From NCBI GenBank assembly GCA_951799445.1, contig OX637290.1, positions 32,730,987 through 32,794,986 of the forward strand: a DNA stretch of 64,000 bases, given 5' to 3'. Shown in pieces: positions 11,056 through 23,500 of this stretch (within the stretch, counting starts at the first letter, position 1; the number at the start of each line of letters is the position of its first letter). The DNA comes from Pseudisothecium myosuroides (Eukaryota > Streptophyta > Bryopsida > Hypnales > Lembophyllaceae). The translations under genes were made by a program, and so were the position numbers. The notes below the pieces were generated by a model that did no database searches, had not been told where the DNA came from, and saw only the letters and a program-made list of their open reading frames with translations.

Positions 11056-13818
11056 TCACAAGTTCCCATGTCGGCCAACTGAGACATTATTTTTCCAAGA
11101 GTTAATAGATTTTTTGTAAGGGATAGTTTCTAGGGTAAAATATTGTTGCCCAAACATACGCACAACAAGCGGGAGATGCTTTTCTAGTCTATTCCTATGC
11201 TGTGATTTCAAGAACTTTAAAGTTGAAAAATATCTCTTGTCCTCAACAAAGCCCAATACTAAACAACACCCTATCTTAGCCAACTTAAAATACTCAGACA
11301 TCAACTTACTCAGGTGGAGGGATTGTGATAGTCTCCGCCAAAGCTTGATAACCGGATTCACAAGCAAGGGTGGGCCGCAAGCAGACTCGCAGTTTGCCTT
11401 CATAGTCATTTCAAAGAACCCTTGCTGTAAATCCAAGTGTGAAGCTGATAGCATTTCTGGTATAGTATGAGTCTTGCCGCCTTCATACAACGGCTGACCA
11501 CTATTCACAAGTTGGGCTTGGCAGTAGAAATTTTTGAGGATAGCCAAGTACTGCACAAAGCTAGCCTCAGCGCCCTTCTGCCGCCATTATTGGGGGTAAA
11601 TAATCCTGAAAGCATCGAACAGTTCCTAGCAAGGAAAGTGGCGATCCAACTCATCACAAAGGGATTGCGCTATGCTTGTGCACAATTAAGCCAGTCAAGC
11701 CACAGCTCAGAGTAGTAAGAGCACCGTAAGTGCAAGCCAGAATTCAGAACACCATAAGAACAAGCCAACACTAGAACACCGAAAGTGCAAGGCACAACTC
11801 TACATAGGTAACAATGTACGTGCAAGGCACTACTGAATGCACTGTAAGCCAGAACTGAAAATACCGCAACTATAAGCCATAGCTGCAAGAAAAGGAAATT
11901 ACTAGACGTTCAAACCCTCGTGCAATTAAAAAAACAGGAAACTAAATCACATTGAATTCACATTCAAAACCACATGCAATGAAAAAAATAGGAAGTTCAA
12001 TGAAAATACATACACAAGATGACTGACACAACCAAGAAAAAAATAGGAAGAGAAAAAACTCACGCACTTGCAAACTGGCGTTCAATGTCGTCTTGAGCGC
12101 AGATGAAATCCTGTTGTATGACAAAAATGTGTTGGCCGCTTTTTTTGTCGTGACACCAAGCGTATGCTTGGAAAGTCTTCAGATTGAAGAGAAGGTGAGC
12201 AATGCTGGAGTCCCCGGGCACCTCCTTCCACTGCATGGGGATGTCCTTGCATTGCACAGTGACCAACTCATTGTATGTGCAGAAGTCCTCCTTGCTGTAA
12301 GAAGTTTCACCATCGACAAAAAGTCTTGTGAGCTCACTTTGGCAAAGTTTAATAGCTTGAATAAAATCGCCTACAAAAATGTCACGAGCCTGGGAGATCT
12401 TGATGAGACAATGAACTACATTCACCAAAGGAATGAAACAAGCGAAAGAAAGTAACACGTCAATGTCATCAAGAAAATCAAAATTGTCACCCGCTCCTAC
12501 CTAAGTTCTCTAACCAGGACCACCGCTCATATCTTGTCCCATTTTGACAGTGGTGTATTCATCTAAGATCTGCTGCGCTGGATTCCTCATGGAGATCCAG
12601 CGCGTTTTTACGTTACACAGCATCTTATTGCCCTTAGTTTCCATGAGATTTGTAAGTTTTGTGAACTCAGCATGTCGCTTGTTACTGCGACAGAAGTATG
12701 AATAAGTACACAAGAAGAAGCCCTCGAGCCTAAAGACCATCGGATACTTCGAAAGAGTCTTGAAAACCAAATTAATACCATAATTGACACAACTGGCTCC
12801 TAAAAAAAGGGAGCCCATTTGTCATGGATCTGAGCTGTGACACTTGATTTGGACCCTTGGAATGTATTGATGCCATCAGCTCCGAAAGCAAACTAGTTTC
12901 GAAGCTATCTCTTCGTGATTAAGACCACCCTCATTGATCAACGCATGCATGATGACAGCAGTAAACTGGTCCGTAGTACCACCTTCAGATAGACAACTCA
13001 AATGCAACAAATGGGGCTTCCTCTCCCAACTCTCTATGGTATAAACGTGCACTCCGATCCAACAGGTGTTATCGATAGCAATCACCTCATCTGCACTAAT
13101 CAAGATGATTGATGCTGATTGCATAACGAACTTCAAAGCATTTAGGATGGAAGCGTGCATATGCTCGCTCATTTTCCACCCTGTGCTTTCAAACCAATGC
13201 TTCATAGGCAAATTTTGAACCTTCAAGTGCCTCAGCAAAGACTCTTGCTTCTTGTAATCATACATAGGTCGACCAAAACTAAGAATTTGAAAAAGGGTGA
13301 AAAATTGCACTGCCTTGCACTTGATGTCGTTCTCCAAACCACCAGCAAGTTGATCGACCACAATATCGGCTTACTTTTGGGCTGCCCATAGTTTGCACAG
13401 CTTGACATACTTATAGGCGGATTTGAGATAAGTATTGCCCTTCTTCAAGTCTAGAAATGGCACACTGTCCTCCATGCAAACCCGCTTTCCCTCATGCTTC
13501 TCAAGATTGAGACCAGAAGTTTTCTCCTCCTCATAATTGCAGTGCAACTTTGGCAAATCACATCAATAACATGTCCAATTGAATCAAGGTCAGCTTCAGC
13601 TTAAAAGAACCGATAGGTCCATACTTCTTGCCACCTTCTCGTGACAGTCCCGGAGTTGTCTTGCTCCTTTTCCGCGGCTTGTTTGCGGACCGTCCCTTTT
13701 TCTTCTTCCTCGTAGGAAAGTGCTCACCGTTGCTCAATACATTGCATACAAGATCGGTAGTTTGAGGAGACACAACAATGTTCTCGGATTGTGGATCACG
13801 GTCAAACGGATGAGTCAA
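11056..13818 (-). pseudogene. Decayed hAT-superfamily transposase (KIAA1586/C17orf113-like lineage)
   Basis: Minus-strand reading recovers conserved hAT pieces in the right order, broken by stops and frameshifts. About 13818-13558: Lys/Arg-rich N-terminus. 13556-13371: remains of the zinc-finger region, with GLNLEKHEGKRV. 13361-12876: start of the RNase H-like domain, with ISADEVIAIDNTCWIGVHVY. About 12890-12820, in a shifted frame: FGADGINTFQGSKSSVTAQI. 12818-12510: the KTRWISMRNPAQQILDEY block. 12458-12060: PLVNVVHCLIKISQARDIFV. 11556-11056: the C-terminal dimerisation region, with FVEDKRYFSTLKFLKSQHRN and LPLVVRMFGQQYF. The stop after AAQK (13371-13373) and frameshifts near 12885 and in a T-run near 12800 make it non-functional. 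Family lineage is inferred from motif style. I could not identify its terminal inverted repeats or target-site duplication. Confidence 0.85.
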
Positions 13819-14031
13819 GGAATGCGATAAGCGTCACCTCTGCCACAAAAGGAACAGTGCTTGTGCTTAACAGATACTTCCAAACGCCATTTGTGTTTCA
13901 ACTAGAACCAAATGTTTGGACCCGAAAATTGTCTAGAAGCTTTAGTTGTGGGGCCATTGGAACCTGCACAGTGTATAAATGTACCACAAAAGCACACAGC
14001 AACACTACAAAAGAAATACTCCAAGTGTAAA

Positions 14032-15031
14032 CATCACAAAGTTGGAACCCTACGAAATGTCAATGATTATTGTGTGGTTACTATTGCTTCATGGATGCGC
14101 ACGTTAATTTACAATTTTATCGCACTGTTACGATGCCCACGATTTGCACAAGTGTGAAAATCCTACAAAAATCCTACAACGTGCCATGTGACAACCACTA
14201 CAAATAGTGATGCCACCAAGGTTTGAACCGTGGACCTTCAAGTTGAGGCCCAAGGTTCTTAATAATCCTATGCACCACCAACTCACACATGTGTCCAAAG
14301 TAGGAGTTCGAAGTTATTTACCAAGTTTTTGCAATTTTTTTTCAAGTGCTTTGTAAAATCAGCAGACTTCAGACCTCATTTAGGCATAGTAAATCAATTT
14401 TTTTCAAAAAACTTTGAACTAAGAAAAGTTGTAAAATGAAATTAACTTTCACCTCCAAAAATCCATTTGTGATTCAGAGATTTTCATAAAAAGTTATGGA
14501 CAAAATTCAGAGACATATTTGTAAATGTAAAAAAATTGTCCATTAAGACCTGTCTTTGAATTTTGTCCATAACTTTTTATGAAAATCTCTGAATCACAAA
14601 CGGATTTTTGGAGGTGAAAGTTCATTTTACAACTCTTCATAGTTTAAAGTTTTTTGAAAAAAATTGATTTACTATGCCTAAATGAGGTCTGAAGTCTGCT
14701 GATTTTACAAAGCACTTGAAAAAAAATTGCAAAAACTTAGTAAATAACTTCGAACTCCTACTTTGGACACATGTGTGAGTTGGTGGTGCATAGGATTATT
14801 AAGAACCTTGGGCCTCAACTTGAAGGTCCACGGTTCAAACCTTGGTGGCATCACTATTTGTGGTGGTTGTCACATGGCACGTTGTAGGATTTTTGTAGGA
14901 TTTTCACACTTGTGCAAAAATCGTGGGCATCGTAATAGTGTGATAAAATTGTAAATTAACATGCGCATCCATGAAACAATAGTAACCACACGATAATCAT
15001 TGACATTTCATAGGGTTCCAACTTTGTGATG
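14032..15031. mobile_element. 1000-bp foldback element (near-complete inverted repeat)
   Basis: The left arm starts CATCACAAAGTTGGAACCCT at 14032 and its reverse complement ends exactly at 15031. The two arms of about 480 bp match through to the middle with a handful of substitutions and small indels, leaving a loop of roughly 35 nt around 14516-14550. No open reading frame of note lies inside, so it would be non-autonomous. It sits about 200 bp upstream of the hAT remnant's N-terminal end. I see no clear target-site duplication; the flanks share only AAA. Each arm carries a tRNA-like segment, annotated separately for the right arm. Confidence 0.88.
14771..14842 (+). promoter_or_regulatory. 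Pol III A-box/B-box-like motifs in the foldback arm
   Basis: GGTTCAAACCT at 14832-14842 fits the B-box consensus GGTTCRANNCC. Upstream, TGTGTGAGTTGGTGGTGCA (14772-14790) resembles an A box, at a spacing that a tRNA or tRNA-derived SINE head would show. The mirrored copy is on the minus strand near 14219-14290, so both would be read outward. The sequence does not fold into a full cloverleaf by eye, so I do not call a tRNA gene. Confidence 0.4.
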
Positions 15032-17141
15032 AAAGCAACAACCACATCACACAATAAACAAGAACAACACCAATCGCCAAGTCGCCAACCAAATATCTGA
15101 TCACTGAAGCGTGAAAACTGAACACCAAATTGATCGCAACTAACAGGAAAGTCTAAACACAATGACACAAAGAAGATTAGAGCATTGAACACGTCGCAAG
15201 AATGCAAAATGCAACCCAAAAACACCCAAACCCTTAAATGCACTGAATCACCACGAAGCAAAACCTGGAAGCATCGACGTTGCCTTTGCTAAGCACGAAC
15301 TTTAAGCCCACAACAACTTCCTCCAATTTTGAATTCCTCATTCACTCGTAGTCCCGTTTTAGAAACGAAGTGAATGCCAGAGATACTAAATGTGCCTCCA
15401 AAATCTTCACAAAACCCCCGAGCTGGCAAAATTCCAGTGAGTCAAGAAATCAAAAATGCAAAATATGCCACTTTCAAACTAGAATCTAATGTGCACTGGC
15501 ACGCAAGGCACACATCTCAAGTGTGTTAGGGAAATGGACGGCTGCCAAATTGCCAAAGTATTAATTCAGAAATGACAAACGAAGAAGCATTGAAGGCGCG
15601 CCATTAATGCAAAATCCAAACAAAACCAGTGCAAAAACAAGAGGAGCGCTACTGAAGCAAATTTTTTTGGGGAAGATTTAGAAATCCTCGCCGCTAAACG
15701 GAGGACCACAATGTCGCCGCCCTGCAAGACGGGAATGGCCCACATCATGCCGTGTGTAGAGCTGCTCCCCATTGGGAGGGGATGAATGCTACAAGGCAAC
15801 TGATGACTCTGCTTTTGGGGGAATGCACAGAAAACCACGTGTGCAATCGGGCTCAAATCTCCAATTTCAAAAACAAATTCAATACAGACAGTTCGCATCC
15901 AATTCCATCTGGTAGATTTGTGGCAATAATTCGCCAGTTTCAAGATCATTGCTGCAGAGTAAAACCAACATGTAACTTCTGTTGGGTATCATGACATTGC
16001 TAATCACTGGATTCCTCTCCCCCCAGGTCGAGCTATCATTCCCTCCTATGTACCAGGGGGAAAGGTTTAGTTATATCAGGAGAGATCTCACTGGCGACTT
16101 TAACAGCGATTTTACTGTTGAATCTGAAGCCCATCCTAGCCTCCATATGGATCCCAGCCCCCTATGTTCTCAGTTTCAAAAAGTTGCCGAGCTCTAGGGG
16201 CTCTTCTTTCTCTGGAAACAAAAGGGACACCTCCAGGTTTGTTTAAACCTTAAACGTCGACGCAGCCATTGTATGGCCGATGGATGAGAGGGAATCAAAC
16301 TGTGTAGGACATAAATGCAACTATTCATCCTCAGAATTTGTTGTAAAAAGGGAAGATCTTCTATAGTAGCTTGACTTTCAATATGCACTTTTGCAATTTT
16401 TAAAGCCAATGATGCACACGGTAATGCAAAAGGATGATTTCTAGAGTCACCCCTACGTCCTTTAACCCCTAAATGCTAAAGGCCTGTTTTGAGCTTCCTG
16501 AAATTTGCTCTTAATTGAACAAAAAGTCAACATTTTGATAAGTTGTATCAGTTTTTTTGGAATTGTAACCGTACAAATTCGAACTAGACATGTTATAGAT
16601 CACATAGGAAAAGAAAACACAAAAATATCACTTATGAATTGAAAGATTATAAAGTTTGACCATGATGGTGTTAAAACTAAGAAATTCTTTTAATCCTTTT
16701 CTCACATGCCAACTCTAAAAATTTGGTCACCAAAAAAATATGAGGTTAAAGGGCCTAACATGCATAACCCAAATCAATTTATGGCTTCTCAAAATCTACT
16801 CTACAATTTTTTTAAATGAATTTCTAATGTGATTTTTCCTCCAAGATCTAGTGTACTTGAGGCTCATTTCTAAGAGCCCTCAACACTACGGGAAGTCAAG
16901 ATTGCAATGGGTACCCTTGCACAAAATCTTGAGTAGAAAAATCATAAAACATCATTTTCAAAATCGGACTTTTGAAGCTAAAGTTAGCCTTCAAAAAGAA
17001 ATTTACAAAAATATAAACTACTAAAAATAGCAACTCGGTTAGGTTTTATTTAACTTCAAAGTATTGCCGACACCGGAATTTCGTGCCTTGGGCATTTAGG
17101 GGTTCACGGCTAACAATGTTATGATCCCGGGATTGAGTAAG
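15032..17141. other. Intergenic, no recognised gene
   Basis: Moderately AT-rich. An open frame of 127 codons on the minus strand (15949-15566) has no motif I recognise and no supporting exon structure. From about 16440 the DNA becomes very AT-rich, with phrases similar to the repeats downstream of beta-adaptin (for example TTTAACCCCTAAATGC). The region ends abruptly at 17141, where the large inverted repeat begins. Confidence 0.5.
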
Positions 17142-17523
17142 TTCTTCCGGCCTGTTCGTCGCGTCGAAGGATGAGAAGATGCGTTCGTCCATCCATGTGA
17201 ACGAATGTCGTCGACACTGGAGCGGAAGAACGTGCCGCGAGGGAGCTGGCTCGACTCGTCTCGCTTCGCTCTCTCGCTCTGTGGACTCTGGCTCTTCACT
17301 GAACGACGACTGACCGGACCGAGCCGCAGACGAACTGATAATAATAATATCGGCAGTTGAGCCATTTCGGAACTTGCTGCTGCTGCCGCGGTGCAGCGCA
17401 TTCAGTTTGGTTGCGCCGATCCGTGGATCCTCGCTTGCAGTGAAACGTCCATTGTCCCTCGCGTCCTCCTTCCTGCCGTGCCGTGCCGTGGTGCATGGTT
17501 TTTGGGACCCCCCGTGGGGCACG
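17142..17523 (+). promoter_or_regulatory. 5' leader/proximal promoter of beta-adaptin copy 1
   Basis: GC-rich leader ending at the ATG at 17524, with an AATAATAATAT tract near 17340. The duplicated segment begins at 17142, only 382 bp upstream of the ATG, so this copy keeps less of its original upstream DNA than copy 4 if copy 4 is the parental one. Confidence 0.45.
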
Positions 17524-20500
17524 ATGAGCGGCCATGACGCTAAGTATTTCACCACCACCAAGAAGGGCGAGATCCATGAGCTCAAGGAGGAGCTCAATTC
17601 GCAGTACAAGGTGCGTTCGCCAGTTCGGCCATGTTCGTCGGTCCACGTCTCGTCCGTTTCGCCATGGGCGCTGCTCCCCCGGATTGGCGAGCGCCGGTGG
17701 GGAACAGATTGGGTCGCGCTCCGCTCCCCTGCGGAACTGCGCGCTCCAGGGTTGTAGTAAATACGCTGCTTTGGCGAAGACGTTTGCTGTGCAGATTTTG
17801 TGTTTGATTTAGGGTTAGGCGTTATGCAGCGAGAGTGGCTCTCTGGCATTCCCCCAGTGTTGGCGTTCGTCGTGGCTCTGTGCGGACCCAATCAAAGCCC
17901 TGACCGCGCACGTCGATTCGCGGGGTAGCTCCAAGGGCTCCCGATCGGGACTGTGGAACAGGCAGCTAGCTTAGGTCACGGTGGGGTGACCGGGACAAGT
18001 CTTTCCGTTCGGATCTCGCAGATTTCTTGAAACGCAGATCAATGTCGATGGAACCAGTCACTCGTCTGTGATCCCTTGTTTGATCAATTCCTTCCCAAGG
18101 GTGTCTACATAGGTGAGGACCCCAATCAGACAGTAATGCCGTCGAAAGAGCTCGTCTGCCTCTCTTCCCAGAAGCTAATCAATGGTCCTAAGGATTGTCG
18201 TTCGACCCTTGGTTTCACAATTCAGTTTTGCGAAGGGGACCGCATTCTTAGAAGCTGCAAGGATATAGTACATGACCTGTCTCTTTGATGCCATGGATCC
18301 ATTCATGGAGAGTGGGTGGCACAAGAAAGTGATCAGTAGTCACTCACTATCTCTAGGATGCCCTCGACGTTTGCGTGATCCCCTATACCTTCCATAACTT
18401 CCCTCATTGGAGGTTTTCATGCTTTATTAGTGACGCTGATCCTATAATTCGCCAATTGTAGGTGACTGCTACATCCGAACCAATAATCGAACCTTAATTG
18501 CTACATCCAGCGATGTCGTGAGTTTGTCACAATCGTGGTTGCACATTCCTTAGCGTTTTCTCCGTAAGGATTCACTCTTGCCGTCCGAACTGGTTCCTTT
18601 TGACTTCACCTTTTGACTTCACCTCATACCCTGCTAGATATATTCCTCTTTTCGTCCTCTCAGCTTAGATTATGCAGTTGGTGTGGCTTGCTGCATATGT
18701 TTCTTGGTAGGACAGCTCATCGAACAGTGCTTCATTTCATACAGGTCTTTTGTGAATACTTTGTTCTCTGATCGCGGACGATTTTTGTTTCCACTGAGGC
18801 TTCCTTCATCCTCTTACACTGCAAGTGGGGTTGGTTGAGTTTGAGTACCCGAGTGCTCGGCGTTGGTGCTTGCTCCCTTGCGACACAGAGTAACCTTTTG
18901 TGTTTGATGTGGCATATTGCAGGACAAGAAAAAGGATGCAGTGAAGAAGGTTATTGCTGCAATGACCGTTGGTAAGGATGTGTCCATGCTGTTCACAGAT
19001 GTGGTCAACTGCATGCAAACCGAAAATTTGGAGCTCAAGAAGCTTGTGTACTTGTACCTTATCAACTATGCCAAGAGCCACCCTGACTTGGCGATACTTG
19101 CCGTGAACACATTTGTGAAGGTTTGTAGTTTAAACTAATACGTTACATGTATGCCTTGATGTGTGTGTGTGTTTGTTAGATGCCTCCAGGTTCTCATCCT
19201 CTGATGCTTAGTAATATTTGACGCAGCTTGTGGGGTATGGTGTATTTTGGTTATGATGCCGGCGTTGATGATGATGACAACGCTGTTGAATTTCTTGCGC
19301 AGGATTCTCAAGATCCAAATCCTTTGATACGAGCATTGGCTGTGAGGACAATGGGTTGTATCAGGGTCGACAAGATCACAGAGTATCTGTGTGACCCTCT
19401 TCAAAGGTGTCTGAAGGTTAGCTCTTGAGTGCCTTAATAATGTTTTATTCGTCTGAAGTACGTTTTCTTTCATATTTTCTAATTGTGATTTTGGATATTT
19501 CAGTTATTTTGCCTGCTAGAAATGAGAGTAGGTGAGATTGTTAGGCTAGCCTGCGTGTTTGTTTGTTATTAGAGGATGTAGAATCTAAAACAGTCACCTG
19601 CAAGATTCATGCTCCACCCAGCTGCATCAGCCTCGAGAGCACCTTCTCGCTTTTGATTTAAATCGTTGCCCTGGTCCCATTTTATCGTCCATGAGCTTTC
19701 TCTGGGATGGGAATTTTGTGTTTTTACTTCCATCTTTCTCTGGTTCTCCTTGGCTTTCTGAACTCGGTCGATTATGCAGGACGATGATCCTTACGTTCGA
19801 AAGACTGCAGCCGTTTGTGTTGCGAAGTTGCACGACATCAACGCAGAGCTGGTAGAGGACAGAGGGTTTCTGGAGTCCCTAAAGGACATGATATCTGATA
19901 GCAATCCCATGGTTGTTGCAAACGCTGTGGCAGCGCTTGCTGAAATTCAAGAGGGTAGCAGCAAGAACATTTTCGAAATCACAAATCACACGCTATTCAA
20001 GCTTTTGGCGGCTCTCAACGAGTGCACAGAGTGCGTGTTCTCTAATTGCTTTTCTGTTTCTGGGCATGTCGGTTTAGATCACACATAAAAATTCCTAACC
20101 ATCAGATCCATCTTACGCGAGAACAGATTACAAGTGCAATGTTTCGGTTAAACCGCCAATGTTAATAGAGCCCTGGGAAGGTTTATTTTAATTTCCGGCA
20201 AACAGGCAGTACTGTTTTGAACGTAGAGTCTGATTGCAGGTGGGGCCAGGTTTTTATTTTGGATGCTTTATCTAAATACAAAGCAAAGGATATCCGTGAC
20301 GCTGAGAATATTGTGGAACGCATAACTCCTCGCCTGCAGCATGCCAATTGTGCTGTAGTTCTGTCGGCCGTAAAGGTACTGTATTTGTGAATTCTCACAG
20401 CTGTGGTGGTCCCTGTTGCCTGCTTCTTCTTCTGCCTCTTCTGGCAGACTCGATAGTCATCTGTGTCTTACTCCTCAGATTAGTTACTCCTCAGTCCTTG

Positions 20501-23500
20501 AGCAATTGTTGGTAGTTGAGATCTTGTGGCGGGCTGCTGTCACCTAGTTGCCAAGGTTTTTTGTAGTCACGTTAACTGTCAAAGTCATACTGACTTGGGT
20601 GTTTGTATGAAGGTAATCTTGCTACAAATGGAGCTCATTACCAGCACAGATGTCGTGCGAAACTTGTGTAAAAAGATGGCACCACCTTTGGTGACACTTC
20701 TATCGGCAGAGCCTGAGATCCAGTATGTTGCACTTCGCAATATCAATCTTATTGTGCAGCGCCGTCCTGGAATTCTTGCACATGAGATCAAGGTTCACAC
20801 TGAAAGCCCTTTCTTTGCTATTAATGCGTCTATACCTGGGGTATTCAGGAGCAACAGCAGACGTCCGTGGCATATTTTTTGTGCATTGAACTGATGAACT
20901 CATTATGTCAGCAAGGATGAATGGTTTGTCGAGTCTGCCTTATGTAACGCGATCAACACGCAGTAAGAGATGCTCAGTCTATTTGCAGTTTAAGCCGACA
21001 TTCAATGCCAGCTGTGTCTTTTGTTTTCGGATCAAGCCGTTCAGTCTTACGCAGGTTTGTCTCATGTCCACAGGTGTTTTTCTGCAAGTACAACGATCCT
21101 ATTTACGTGAAGATGGAGAAGCTGGAGATAATGATCAAACTCGCCTCTGACCGCAATATCGATCAGGTCTTGTCCCCTCTCTCTTCCCTCAATGTGGTGG
21201 AGTTCTTTGAGATCAGTGTTATTCTCGAATGTTGATCTTGTTCTGAGAATGGGTTCGAATCTGGAGAGGTGAAGTGTTAGTATTGTGCAATGCAGGCATC
21301 TGAAAACAGAGAGATTTGTGTGTGTAGAACCTTTAGCGTTTGGGATTCTATCAATTGACAAGCATGCTCCCTCGTACAGGTTCTTTTGGAGTTCAAGGAG
21401 TATGCCACGGAAGTTGATGTTGATTTTGTGAGGAAAGCAGTTCGGGCCATAGGACGATGTGCAATCAAATTGGAGCGGGCGGCTGAGCGCTGCATCAATG
21501 TACTGTTGGATCTGATCAAGATCAAGGTCAACTACGTTGTTCAAGAAGCAATTATAGTGATCAAGGATATTTTTCGAAGATACCCTAATATGTAAGTGAT
21601 CACAGCTGGATTTTGGACACTTCCCTGGAATTTGGTATTTTATTAGAAAGGTGTTCCGTTGTTTTTACTGTTTTTCTCTGGTTCAGTTAAGATTGGTGTT
21701 TGCTTGTAGATGGAGTGTTGGCTTCTTTTCTTGGGGCTAATGAGTATTCAATTGTCTTGTGAACAGGTATGAGTCCATTATTGCTACACTTTGTGAAAGT
21801 TTGGACACTCTTGACGAGCCTGAAGCGAAGGTATTGCTTTGGACTTGGGCCATATATGCTCTTTTATTGTCCTTTGATCAAGGCTTTTGTGTCTGGTTTG
21901 TCTTTTTTATGCACACCGTTACATTATTCGCTTGTTATTGTCAATTTGGATCCGTTAAGATTCCAAGGTTTTGCTTGTAATGATATTATGTTTTGGCTCC
22001 GTATGCAGGCATCTATGATATGGATAATAGGCGAGTATGCTGAGCGTATTGACAATGCAGATGAGCTACTTGAAAGTTTTCTAGAAACTTTCCCTGAAGA
22101 GCCTGCCCAGGTGCAGTTGCAACTTCTTACTGCTGCTGTGAAGCTTTTTCTGAAGAAGCCTACTGAGGGTCCCCAACAGATGATTCAGGTACTTCTCTTG
22201 GCTTCAGATTCACCACTCTGATTTGGGCTCCCTCGTGTTGTTTAAGGACGCTAGTGCATTGCTTGTGAATGTTGTCATGTGCAGTTTCGCTGCAAGCAAT
22301 AGGCGTTTTAAGTTCTTAGAAGCGCCACATGGCGCTCAATGTGAGATATGAGTAACACGCTGAACCGTATTCTCATGTCCAGGTTGTGCTGAACAATGCT
22401 ACGCAAGAAACCGATAATCCAGACTTGCGTGATCGTGCATATGTGTATTGGCGTCTCCTTTCTACAGACCCTGAGGTGTGTTGTTATTCACTTTGCTAAA
22501 TCTGCCCACGAATATTACGGGGTTTTTACTAACAGGATGAATTGCGATACACCTGGCACAAGCGGATATTAGTCTATGCATCAGATTTTTGTGATGGAAG
22601 TCTTTTGGCGGTATGCGGAGATTTTAATTCATGTGCCGCATTGCATTTGTATTTTTTTTGACAATGGTGTTTTCAGATTGTTCTGTTTTAAAATCAGTGC
22701 TGTATGAAAGTTTGAGATGAAACTAACCGCTTGGATGTTCCTTCCAGGCTGCAAAAGACGTTGTTTTGGCTGAGAAGCCTACAATCAGTGATGATTCCAA
22801 TAACTTAGACCCGTCTCTTCTAGATGATTTGCTGGCTAACATTGCCACACTTGCATCTGTTTATCACAAGCGCGCTGACGCATTTGTGAGTCGTGCACGG
22901 GCAGTGGCTGCGAGAGAGGAAGATGATGAGTACGCTGATGGCCTGGATTCCGGGTCTGGCAATTCATCAGCTCCAGTTCCGGAGATGGCCACGTCAAGTG
23001 CACCAGTGCCATCCACTACTGGTGCGGCTATGCCTGCTGCTGGAAAAGGGGCAACTGCTGCTCCAGCTGCTGTACCTGATTTGCTAGGCGACCTAATGGG
23101 ATTTGAATCAGCCTTGGTTCCAGTTGGACCTGCAACTGCTGGTGTTCCGTTAGAGTAAGCCTCCCACGCGTATTAGGCGTCCTGAATTAATTGGTTTGGG
23201 AAGTCGTCTTTGGTGCTGCTTGTTCACTGGTTGGTGGCGTCTGTTACACACGATCTGTCACAGTGTTTCAACTCCCTTTGTTATGAATATTTTTGTGTTT
23301 ATAATTGAGTTCGGTCATGGTTTCTGTACGGCATACTTATATCCCGAGTGCTTTACAGATTTGGTATCTTGTTCTACATACGCCGACACGTTTTATAAAA
23401 CATCTGTTGTTCATGACGTGTGTACAGGCCTCCTCTTCCTGTTCTCCTTCCAGCCACATCTGGCCAAGGTTTGCAAATATCTGGGCAATTGACAAGGCGT

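Noticed and set aside
14210..14290. tRNA gene in the foldback element
   Set aside because: A/B-box-like motifs only; acceptor and anticodon stems are not convincing by eye.
15566..15949. 127-codon minus-strand frame
   Set aside because: No recognised motif, no splice or promoter context, plausible by chance at this composition.
17046..17891. 281-codon open frame on the minus strand (and a 312-codon mirror at 51360-52298)
   Set aside because: It lies antisense to the leader, exon 1 and intron 1 of beta-adaptin, where GC-rich sequence leaves few stops. Low-complexity composition and no family resemblance.
21062..21544. 160-codon minus-strand frame and its mirror at 33905-34387
   Set aside because: Antisense shadow of beta-adaptin exons 7-8; the sense exons have splice sites and strong family motifs.
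22535..22610. Possible extra exon between adaptin exons 11 and 12 (after AACAG at about 22537)
   Set aside because: Exon 11 joins directly to exon 12 in frame (LLSTDPE then [11 protein letters not shown]), matching the uninterrupted family sequence; no in-frame insert is needed.
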